Shown here in pieces: positions 26,301-38,907 of a DNA stretch of 64,000 nt (position 1 is its first letter; every line of letters starts with the position of its first letter). This stretch comes from Glandiceps talaboti. Its lineage: Eukaryota > Hemichordata > Enteropneusta > Spengelidae. Location of the stretch: positions 14,894,908 to 14,958,907 of the forward strand of contig NC_135550.1 in NCBI RefSeq assembly GCF_964340395.1. The letters are read 5' to 3'. The notes under the pieces are model-generated. The model saw nothing but the letters and a program-made list of their open reading frames with translations, had not been told where the DNA came from and did no database searches. Made by a program: the position numbers and the translations under genes.

Positions 26301-29300
26301 ATATGTGTGTGTGAAGAACTACTCAAGATTTAACACTCACGCCCATCTTGGCATGCCTTAAACTACAGTCTCATTCTTTTCCACGAACATGACTTTCAGT
26401 AGCCGTTGTCTGTTGATATTACCCCCGAGAAAAGGAAATTAGACGTACTTATTGTGGCTAGATCCCCCGCTTGTAGACAAACAATTAGGTAATTCAGTTG
26501 ATAAAGCCTAGTAATAACAGACTAATTATCAATGCCCAGACGGGCTACTGTGCCTATTAAGCATATGGTACTCGTCTACATACGTAGCTACCTAGAGTTC
26601 GAGTTTTTTTCGGAGTTTTTATTTGTTCAAATGGTATGGTCTCTTTTTTCTTATACTTTCCAGTATATTTCCCAGGATAAATTTAAAAGCACTTGTTGAA
26701 ACGTACAAAATATTCCTCTGTTGTTATCGGAATGGTCTCCCACTCTCAGTGAAATAATGTCATACAAAAAAATATTTGAAAAAGCTGTGTCATATCTTTT
26801 CTGTGGAAAAAACGAGAGTTTAAAGAACATAATACTATTGTAACATCTTAGTCCTTCCTCTTTTTATAATTGTGAGTCTAGCCAATGTGTATTTTATTAC
26901 TCTAATTGATTTTCTGTCCTGTCTATTTTAATACACTTTTCTATACCATTGTTACCATGGCGTCTTAAATTTCCCTACGAGGACCACACTCGAAATAAAT
27001 GGGTTAAAAAAAAAAAAAAAAAAAAAAAACCCACACACACATAAACTCAAAAACCTCCAACTTTTGTGTACCATCCTCGGTGATTTTTATACCTTGTATT
27101 TAATATAATGTACTTGTATAAATTATTACCTAATAGATTTGAAATCAAATCAAATCACTGTGAAAGAACGTCATTTTTTTGGCAATCAGTGTAAGAGTAC
27201 AGAGCTGTGTACAGTAACGATGACTTAGTGAAAGAAAACTAAGATTTCTATCGTTAGCTGAGAATAGTTTTTCGGAGCGTAAACACAATTAAATCAACGT
27301 CTAGGGTATGTTAGAAGTTGTCAGTTAACTTTAATTGCAATTGTGTGTTTTAAAGTGTAAACCATTCACTGTGAGAAAGCTTGCCAAACTAAAAGTTAGG
27401 AGCTATGGCATGTTCTAGATAATACATAAGCTTAGACATTGTATATTCAACAACAACAAAAAACATCCAAAATCTGTTTATCTACCAGCACCGTGTTCAT
27501 TAGAGTGGATGCATAAAACCAATGGTGTATCCGTGTTATTTAAATATCTCTGTGATGTGTGATGGCCAAATAAGTGTTTTGTTTGTCTGGTTTTTTGAGG
27601 CATAGATTTTAAAGAGGCATTCAAACTAAATCAACGTTAGTTTGCAAGTGACCATTTCGATCCAAATTGGTATGTTTTCTATAAGGCGAATCCCCTGTCT
27701 TTGTATACTCATCGTAATGCTAACTAAGCCCTAAATTGTGGGGCTTCAAATCTCGAGGACATTTCGTGACATGCATCCTTGCATTTCGCTATTGTTTCTC
27801 TCTGTATGAATAGTTAGGATCAAGAGAAGTACTTAGTGAGCCGACTTGACATGAGAGAACTTATAAAGACAAGGAGGTAAATTGTTGTTTTATCCCTTTT
27901 CAAGTGGAAACAATGAGAAACACAACAAAGGTATTGTCAGCGCCAGTTCATTACTGACCACTTCGACGTGAAAACGAGTTTGGATAACTGATACGGGTAA
28001 ACAAACATGTCGGCGGACCTTTGATAAGTCCCGTTCTCAAAGATACTTTGTCACGGGTGATGACAACCAATAGCTAGTAGGCACAGTTATGTATCAGTCA
28101 TACAGACCGCATTGTGCCCAACAAAGTACAAACTATGTCGAGATCTCGTACTCTTTCCAACTCAAAAGGGGATTTGCATTCAAGAAGTCAGTCGAATCGA
28201 GACAAATGTACAACAATATGAAACACAGATTGCTAAAGCGATCGTTTTTCGTGTTTGAAGAGTGTCAGAAATAACTAACCCTCAGAAAGATTGAATACGT
28301 GTACAGGGCATACATTCTTTCGTGTCCAAGCGGAATTTCAGTTTACATTGTTTCTCAAACGGTATGCTTTTCTTGCTTAAAATTGATTATCGCATAACAT
28401 TTTTTCCCAGAATGTTTGAAATTCATTACTTAAACACATCACAGATATAGCATAATGTACCTGTTGCATGAATTTTTTTTTATGTTCACTTCTTTATATA
28501 ACTACAATGAAATCCAGGTGGTACCGCATCGTGACGTTTTACCTTTATTGGAATGTTGTCGTTTTGTCAGAAATGTAACAGCTCGACATTCTTTCCCATG
28601 ATTTAAACTAATCATTACTGTGACGTCATAATAATGGAATGGTGACTCTTGCCACATATTTCGAAACAAAAAAATCACACCTTCTGTTTCAAGTGTAGTG
28701 GTTACTACAACCGTGGAACCTACATCGTAATCACAGGGCCAGGTCTCTTAAAATACCGAATCTCAAAAAACAGCGTCTTGTCAACGGAACATCTGCAACA
28801 CACAAATCAGGTGTTAGTCGTGATATCGCGGGCAAGCATGTTAACCTTTTTCGAGTGTTATGGTTGGGATCGATATTCCTAGAAGCAGTTGAATTTTTTG
28901 TTAATTTGGTGTTACTATGCAAGAAAAAAAGGGTGAAACGACACCACGCAGAAAACAGCTACTGTACACAGGTATCCCCCCAGGCTAAAATTATTCAGTA
29001 TCCGTTCTATTCGGAATATGTAGGCCACAATACCACACTAATATGGATATACACTATTTCTCTTCATTTGTTGGAAGGATGGCTATTGTACCTACCCCTA
29101 ACCGACGGCGTAGGTGTACAGAAGTCGGCGAACTGGTTGCAACATGTTTTTAAATCTAATATAAAAAAAGATTGCATAGATTTCAAGTGGGTTACCCTGT
29201 ACCACCCAGGAAGTATGTACGAAACGGACACAAGTGTAACAATTTAGCCTAAATTAGCAGTGGTCAATACCCGAATACCACGGATACATTTCAGTCTTGT

Positions 29301-29325
29301 CATAGAGTCACGGCTGGAATTTTAA
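23338..29325. other. Intergenic, no gene seen
   Basis: Nearly 6 kb of AT-rich DNA. It includes a retroposon-like poly(A) tail at 26940-27030, listed separately, and G-rich runs near 24629 and 25132-25147. An unrecognised 130-codon open frame at 28855-29247 has no identifiable domain. Confidence 0.5.
26940..27030 (+). mobile_element. Retroposon-like 3' end with poly(A)
   Basis: A stretch containing TTTCCCTACGAGGACCACA is followed by AATAAA (about 26994) and an uninterrupted run of about 24 A. Such 3' ends are typical of CR1/L2-type LINEs or retroposed transcripts. No reverse transcriptase coding lies upstream, so only the tail or a short 5'-truncated copy is present. Confidence 0.45.
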
Positions 29326-29844
29326 CGTGGGAAAATTCGGCGTGGCTAATCGCCAGACCACAAGGTTTTGATAAACATCTCTAAACTGAGGAACAACTGG
29401 CGTGAACCAACAGACTAGACGCATGGCTGACCCCGATGACGGCTCAAACCCTTTTCGGCTGCTGGTCCGTGAAGCGCAACACAGTAGTATCCATTCCTAT
29501 GACATTGACGCGATCATTTTGTAGTTTACCTATATATTTCGTATAACCATGAAACATAATCTCCCTGCGATTGCTTGCAATAGAAACCTCTCAAACTGTT
29601 GATACTTCCTATTGCCGGGTTACTATAAGTAAATACACAGGCTCTGTGGTTGCCCATATATCCAGTAAGCCCATTGAAATAAACTTTGAGCAAACTTAGG
29701 GATTATGTTTCAATTGCTAGGTAAACTTCGGCTCGTGTGACGGCTTTAGCTACAAATCCCTGTCACAATATTTTTTTTCTCGTTTAATATACGTTATGGG
29801 ATCACCGGGCAATGGTGAATGATTGGACAGTGGTCGTGTGGGAA
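29326..29844 (+). promoter_or_regulatory. Pair of canonical Su(H)/RBPJ motifs
   Basis: CGTGGGAA at 29326-29333 and TGTGGGAA at 29837-29844 both match the high-affinity CSL (Su(H)/RBPJ) consensus in the same orientation. CSL is the DNA-binding partner of activated Notch, and Delta genes can be Notch-responsive. Looser matches (YGTGRGAA) occur elsewhere at about the frequency expected by chance, so this is weak evidence of function. Confidence 0.2.
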
Positions 29845-29987
29845 AATCATACATCTTTGCTACATGTTAGATCGTGTCGATCAACCTGGGTTAGTTTCGT
29901 CATGTAATATGACATGACAACACGTGTTATAGGTATATGCTTTGTGAACACTATGGTTATTTCATGCACGTATGTATTGTGGGAGAC

Positions 29988-30097
29988 ATACATACACACA
30001 TACATACATACATACATACATACATACATACATACATACATACATACATACATACATACATACATACATACATACATACATACATACATACATACAT

Positions 30098-30164
<67 letters not shown>

Positions 30165-30189
30165 TACATACATATATACATACATACAT

Positions 30190-30228
<39 letters not shown>

Positions 30229-30236
30229 GTGACAGA
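29988..30236. repeat. Compound microsatellite (CATA)n - (CAGA)n - (CATA)n - (CAGA)n
   Basis: About 110 bp CATA, about 64 bp CAGA, a short CATA/TATA block, then CAGA again. The reading frames over it are repeat artefacts. Confidence 0.96.
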
Positions 30237-30798
30237 GACACAGTGACAGAGACACAGAAAGGGACTGACAGTGACAAGCAGAGAGCGATGGTCGTTTCAC
30301 GTTCTGTCCAGTCGCACTTGTCATCATACAGTCGATGTCTTTTAACCAGGTTTGTGTCTGTAAACCTAGGCCATCACAAGAGGAACGATTTTTTTTCAAA
30401 GCTATATATTTCCTTAATGCTAAATAATATGTTCAGCAAAATCTTAAATAGTGCAATGAGAGACAAACACAGAAAGAAATATAGGGATACTATAAAGAGA
30501 TAGGTGAAGAGACGAGGCCAAAAGAGATATAAACAGTTAGTAGACAAAAGGATTTATCCACTCAAATACCGATGCAGACATTTACACTGGGTGACATCTG
30601 CAGCCTTAAGATACAGACAGAGAAAGTGGTGTAATAATAGAACTTTACAACCGGCAAGGACAGATTTTGACGATGGTGACAACATCCGGGACTAGGAGTA
30701 ACTGACATACCATACATTATTCCTTTATTTAAACAGAGCCACAAAGAAAACCACTATCAATAGCAGAATGAATGGATGGGTGGGGAAATGTCACATCG
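30237..30798. other. Intergenic, no gene seen
   Basis: Degenerate GACA-rich edge of the upstream array, then unremarkable sequence. Confidence 0.5.
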
Positions 30799-30894
30799 AA
30801 TGAATGAATGAATGAATGAATGAATGAATGAATGAATGAATGAATGAATGAATGAATGAATGAATGAATGAATGAATGAATGAATGAATGAATG
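30799..30894. repeat. (GAAT)n microsatellite
   Basis: About 24 near-perfect GAAT tetramers. Confidence 0.95.
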
Positions 30895-31697
30895 ATAGGT
30901 GTGAAATCACAAGGCTTGACACGAGGACATAAGGTCTTTGTATAGAACATTATGACAAAACTGACAGAGTGAAAGATTCGTACACCTGCATGAAACAGCA
31001 ATAGAAAATTACAGGTAGAAAGGATGCAGAATCCTACAAATGCTCATCACACAGGTATTTATAATTTGCATGGCCAAACATGGCGATATGTTTATCTTAA
31101 ATTGTTGTTATCAAGTTATCTCCGTATTGACCATTACTGCGATAACTCGAGGACCATCCAATAAATAACACGATTTCACAGCAGTCCATACAAAGAAAAG
31201 GAATTCGTCAATTTCATTCTGCAACGCCGGAAAAAAATGAACAGCAATTACTGACATTGTTCATTTCAGTCATGTGTAGATTAATGAGGTATGTTAATTA
31301 ACAGACAAAAAATAAATTCATTTCGATAATGTTTGCTTAGCAGATGTGTAACAAACACCGGTGTCAATCGTCGCATGGAGGCAGGGATATACACCTTGAT
31401 CTCTTCATTTCGGTGCCTCGATGGAAATTAATTTATTTTCAGTCGGGGACAGAAATCGATAAAATACTGTCGTTGTTGTATTTTCAAAAATGTCCTCCGG
31501 AATTGGTCTTATCAATACTTTGATGTGCATAGAAACTGATGATAACGCTGTCTGTTGTGGTCAAGGTTTATAGGGAGTGAGATCCGAAATGAACACGTGT
31601 GTGTTGATTTCAGGTGTGAAATGTAAATAGTCAGAGGGGACAAACAACACGACATTACAAATGTTGTAATTGACACAAGCACGTTGTAAGTGTAGAC

Positions 31698-32858
31698 ATT
31701 AGACGTTACTTGTTTTTCCTGGTTTTACTACCACATCATGTGACTGTCTGGAAACAATGGAAATAGACATAAAAAAATATATGAAAATAATAGTAATTGG
31801 TCAAATTGAAATGTACACGAAAATAATGATAATTGTTAACATTCAAATGGACATGGAAATGATAGCAGCTGCAATTGTTAAAAATTAAAATAGACATGGA
31901 AATTATAGTAATTGTTCAAAATGAAATGTACATTATATTTTTTTTTAAAAATAGCAATTCAAATTGATAAAATTGTTATAGCTTGTTCATTTCTAGGATC
32001 AAGCATCGTTATATTGGAAGCATTATTAAGTTTGTTATCATCAACATTTAGTCTGGAAAATGGGTCAACATTAACACAGCTCGGGCCAGGACGCTGATTT
32101 ACATTTCCGTTCATTAGCGGCACTTTATGAAAATTGTATTGTTACATCATTCAGTATCCACAATATTACAAATGATATTTTGACACTAGCTTATTAAATG
32201 ATACTGCGTTATGCATATATTACGTAATTGCAAAATCGATTATCCCGGGATTTTTAAAAGCCATAATAAATCAAAGGTCAGCTCGCTCAGATCAAGGATA
32301 AAAAGGATAACAACTGGAAAAAAAACAACCCCAGTTAATCTTAAGTGATCACTAAAATGGTGTATGATGTTATATTACGTCATCGCGGTGTATCGACAAC
32401 ATCTCGCGGAAACGGAATTCATAATGTATTGAATATTGGAAAATTTTCAATTTTAGCACTTACTATGATTTTAATGTCCATTTCAATTTTAATAATTAGT
32501 ATTATTTTTATTTAGATTTCAATTTTTGTCAATTGCTATGATTTTCATGTACATTTCAATTTTACCAATAGTTATGATTTTCATATCATTTTAATAGTAA
32601 TGATTTTCATGTCCATTTCAATTTTACCAATAGTTATGTTTTTCATGTCCATTTCAATTTTACCAATAATTATGATTTTCATATATATTTCAAATTTACC
32701 CATTGCTATGATTTTCATACCCATTTCAAATTTACCAATGGTACATTTCAACAATTACCATCATTTTCATATAACTTATTTCAATGTCCATTTCAATTGT
32801 TTACTGACAATCATATGATGTGATGGTAAAATCAGAAGACGGATTTAACACGTCTAAT
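31698..32858. mobile_element. Foldback-like element: inverted arrays of a roughly 39-bp repeat
   Basis: From about 31755 to 31935 a degenerate unit (core ATAGTAATTGTTCAAATTG then GAAATGTACATG) is repeated about four times. From about 32460 to 32815 the reverse complement of the same unit is repeated about eight times. The arms continue outward without the unit: ATTAGACGT, TGGTTTTACTACCACATCAT and TGTCTGGAAACAATGG on the left correspond to reverse-complement forms on the right. The whole is therefore a 1.16-kb imperfect inverted repeat with about 520 bp of unique spacer. Long inverted termini made of tandem repeats are the hallmark of foldback elements (Drosophila FB, sea urchin TU). No transposase is seen. 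Confidence 0.6.
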
Positions 32859-33354
32859 TTCTCGAGGAAAGAGAAAGACTTGAAAATAATAAGGTGGTTT
32901 TGTATAGTTGATGTATTGCCCTGGTCTAAACTAATTCTCTTTGTGACCACACATTGTGCACCTGAGAGTGTAGCATCAATGAATACCCATTTTCCTACAT
33001 GACAACGTAATAACAGGTTTATGATTTGTGATCAACGTCTCTGTTTGATATTTCTTGACATCGACCATGGTAACTGTGTTACTTTCTTTGCACGAACAGT
33101 GGGGGCGACACATATTTCAAGTTTGGGTATAAACAGGAAGAATGTTGTATGAAGGTTGTTGTACCCGTTGTCAATTCCAATTGTATTATATGACCCCAGT
33201 ACCCAATTCGTATGTGTACATGTATTTCCTATTGGTAAAAGATGTCACAGTTCATTGGGAAAGTACTACCGTCGCGAGAACACCATATTCGTAGTAATTT
33301 CACCCCAATACTGTGATTATTCGTGTTTGGTGTTCAAGGAATATGTCGTAGTAA
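32859..33354. other. Intergenic, no gene seen
   Basis: Unremarkable AT-rich sequence between two mobile-element remnants. Confidence 0.5.
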
Positions 33355-33688
33355 GGCCAAAAAAAGATAATTATTTCTGGTCAGCGCGCGCAACACTTAA
33401 ATACCCTCGCGTCGGTCTTTTTTTTTTCGTGTTTGTCCAGCTAGCCCATGCAATCTGCAGGGAAACACAAAAATAACCCTCCCTACTTCAGTGTAGACAA
33501 CTGCAGAACCAACCAACCAAGAACAAGCAAATGACATCTGCTCCACATACACACTTGCTCTAAAGTACTAAATAACAAGAACAGTAACTGATTGAATGAT
33601 GACAGGTTTGTTGAGAAATAAAACAAAATCCCCGTCGTTGCACCACTTTAGATAAATTGTACTGGCCAGAAACAATTCTTTTTTTGCC
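33355..33688. mobile_element. Harbinger/Tourist-like MITE, family A, copy 1
   Basis: This 334-bp element has terminal inverted repeats starting GGCCAAAAAAAGA and, at the other end, the complement of GGCAAAAAAAGAATTG. The pairing extends to a TTTCTGGYCAG block about 28 bp in. It is flanked by a direct repeat TAA (33352-33354 and 33689-33691), the 3-bp target duplication of PIF/Harbinger elements. There is no transposase. A second copy lies at 51071-51396. Confidence 0.75.
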
Positions 33689-33691
33689 TAA

Positions 33692-35191
33692 GGTATCATC
33701 ACATTGGTTTGACCATCCAACAAATCTTAGAGTTGAATCAGCTGAAACTGATAGTGATTTTTGAGCGTTTAGTTATATACATGTGCCGCAGACAAGGAAA
33801 TCAAGTGTATGATGAAACCATCCAGTCGGGAAATTGTAAATTGTATCTATGCATTTATGTCCATACACATTATACAGGTTATGGGGGACATAGACTAAGT
33901 CTAAAGCTGTTGAGCTAGAGACACATTCTTCCATTATGGAATGTGTTGATGTATAGAATATGTCACTGATTTCTTCATCATCATGGTGACATCTTCAGAG
34001 AGACAGTCCCATTTTATATATTTCGCATGGCCGTTACGTGTAAGAAATACCCTTATGTATAAAGACTCCATGAGTGCCAGAGTTAGCGTTTGTGTGAAAA
34101 CGCATATACATTGTAATAAGTACGATAGTACGGCCGTTAAGCTTGTTCGCTTAGGGATACCATTCTAAGATTCGAGACATATCGACCCCTTCTTCCACCC
34201 CTCACTGGTGACCATCTCCCCGTGTCCGCTAATTTATTATCTCCAAGTCAACCTTTAGACATGGAGGTTATTGTGTCACCACCGATTTGCTTTTCGTTCA
34301 ATTCACTTGACCTATATAACGCTACTTCTCCATGTTGTGCACCATTCCCTATAATTTGAGGCTCGCGGATACGAATTTATCCCTACTTTCGAAAGGCCAA
34401 AAAAAGAGGGTGTGATGACAAACGTGTCATTATCAACGAAATCTGAACGACGGGTAGAAATAGCTCCTCATAAATCAATCAATCAATCAATCAAACAATC
34501 AGAACGGAACGGAACAGAACAGAACAGAACAGAACAGAACAGAACTGCAGCACTCGTGAATTGACATTTCTTGCTATTAATCCTCATCTTGCGGAACACT
34601 TGTCCACCATACAGCAGCTGAGAGTCGTATCGAAGTTGCTTAGTGACAACTTACAGAAGTGAATTGTTTCCACGACAACGCAACATCGAATAACAAGAGC
34701 AAACAATACTGTCGCCAACCAGTTAGTACCAGACTGGTAGCACACTTATACCTAGTTGCCGTAGCAACCCACACATGCGCGCTCCTGTCTGTCGTTTGTT
34801 CAAGTTGCACTTCCATAAACAACGGCTTGAACATTGAACAAATCATCGTTCGTTACAGAGGAACAGGCTGGTGGTGCTTGTATATACATTACGCAAACAA
34901 CAAACAGAAAATGTAGTTTATACCCATGTCAAAACCCTTAAACATTACCCTGCACATTGTTCAAATACTCCAATGGGATTTTCGGCCATGAGCTAAAACT
35001 TTAACTTCGGAATCCTAATCAGTCAGACTGTCTTCAAAATCCACAACGTCTACTTGTCAACATAATTTACTTATTTTTTTCTCTCTATATTTCGTGTTTT
35101 GTTGAGTTTATTTTAGTGCAGGATCATCTTTCTTCTCACTCTGCATACTATCTAAATTTCACAATCACAATGAAACCTTGACGAAGACAAA
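33692..35191. other. Intergenic, with short AATC and AACAG arrays
   Basis: Contains (AATC)n at about 34474-34493 and (AACAG)n at about 34502-34545. No gene recognised. Confidence 0.5.
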
Positions 35192-35763
35192 TTTGTTAAT
35201 GATTGCTTGTTATCATGTTACCGTGTTAGTATAATAAGTCTGTAAAATACTAGTGAGCTCGTCAGATTGAGGTTCATTGAATATCAGTTCCGAATTTGTG
35301 ACAGTGGTGATGAAGAAGATGAATATCGCTTTCTTTTAATAGGTTCCTACTGCGATGATGAGAGGAAAATATACATCCCATATAGAATTCATAGCCGAGC
35401 CAAATTTTAATAAGTTCATAATAAGACTGATGAGAATAAACGAACCCGAACTTCTGACATCATTATGTAAATTTGCATACAATGTATTTAAAGAAAGAGA
35501 GACGCTTACAAGTGAAATAACGAAATACTAGTATTTATTCGAACTAATGATATGTGACTTTTTGACGTTGATTTTGTTGTACATTTCTTACCTTGTATAT
35601 GGGCCGCCGGAGGCCTTGTAAAGTAATAAACATATTATTATTATTTACTTGTTAAATTGCTTGTTATCATGATGAGTATTCTACCGTGTTGTAACAATAG
35701 TATATCATAATGGTCTGTGAAATACTAGTGAGCTCCTCAGATTCAGGTTCATTGAATATCAAT
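35192..35763. mobile_element. Retroelement-like 3' end between diverged direct repeats
   Basis: Segments 35192-35289 and 35648-35763 share GCTTGTTATCATG, ACCGTGTT, the near-identical AATACTAGTGAGCTC and GGTTCATTGAATATCA in the same order. Just before the second copy is GGGCCGCCGGAGGCCTTGTA followed by AATAAA (35625-35630) and (TTA)n, the usual look of a CR1/L2-like LINE 3' terminus. It may be a LINE fragment inserted in a duplicated segment, or a small terminal-direct-repeat element. Confidence 0.4.
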
Positions 35764-37074
<1,311 letters not shown>

Positions 37075-37079
37075 CATAA

Positions 37080-37234
37080 ATACATAAAAATGAAAGAAGA
37101 CGAGTCTGATATTACATTGTGGAATTACACTACGGACCGTTTCACTATTACACCCGACGATCCTTCTGGTGAAACGGTCCGTAGTGTAATTCCACAATGT
37201 AATATCAGACTCGTCTTCTTTCATTTTTATGTAT
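37080..37234. mobile_element. Perfect inverted repeat, 66-bp arms, 23-base loop
   Basis: Bases 37080-37145 are the exact reverse complement of 37169-37234; I found no mismatch over 66 positions. The loop is 37146-37168. It carries no coding sequence. It lies between two long (TA)n arrays, consistent with insertion into TA-rich DNA. The identity of the arms implies recent origin or ongoing correction. A transcript would fold into a microRNA-precursor-sized hairpin. Confidence 0.9.
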
Positions 37235-37293
37235 GATAGCTCTCCAAGGTGATCGAGCACTCTACTTGGCGAAAGAAGAATGAAATTATATGC

Positions 37294-37296
<3 letters not shown>

Positions 37297-37384
<88 letters not shown>
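37297..37384. repeat. (TA)n microsatellite
   Basis: About 43 TA units between the two hairpins. Confidence 0.97.
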
Positions 37385-37387
<3 letters not shown>

Positions 37388-37463
37388 CAAGATACTCAGG
37401 AGTCGTCGTCTGATGATCTCAACAGCGTGAAACACTGTATAACGACTCCTGGGTATCTTGCTT
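37385..37463. repeat. Second inverted repeat, 22-bp arms
   Basis: AAGCAAGATACTCAGGAGTC with its GT extension (37385-37406) pairs with 37442-37463 with one mismatch, around a 35-base loop. It directly abuts the (TA)n array. Confidence 0.75.
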
Positions 37464-38604
<1,141 letters not shown>

Positions 38605-38851
38605 CATATGAATTATTCATCCAGCAGCGAGTTAGTTGTCCGTTACATAAACCACTTCTAAGACTTGCGTATCGTAACATAGACCATTAGTAGTTCTCAT
38701 AGATTTGTTACTATAACAACTGACATGAAATAGGTACATTACTGCAGAAAGAAAGAAAGTACAGTTGCATTGAACATTTTAATTTACATAACTTAATATC
38801 AGCAGTGAGAGAGATATAATATACAATGATAGAGATAGAGAGATGAGATTG

Positions 38852-38852
38852 G

Positions 38853-38904
<52 letters not shown>
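38852..38904. repeat. (GT)n microsatellite
   Basis: About 26 perfect GT units. Confidence 0.97.

Positions 38905-38907
<3 letters not shown>

Noticed and set aside
28855-29247. 130-codon open frame
   Set aside because: No domain, no splice-compatible neighbours, and length compatible with chance in AT-rich DNA.
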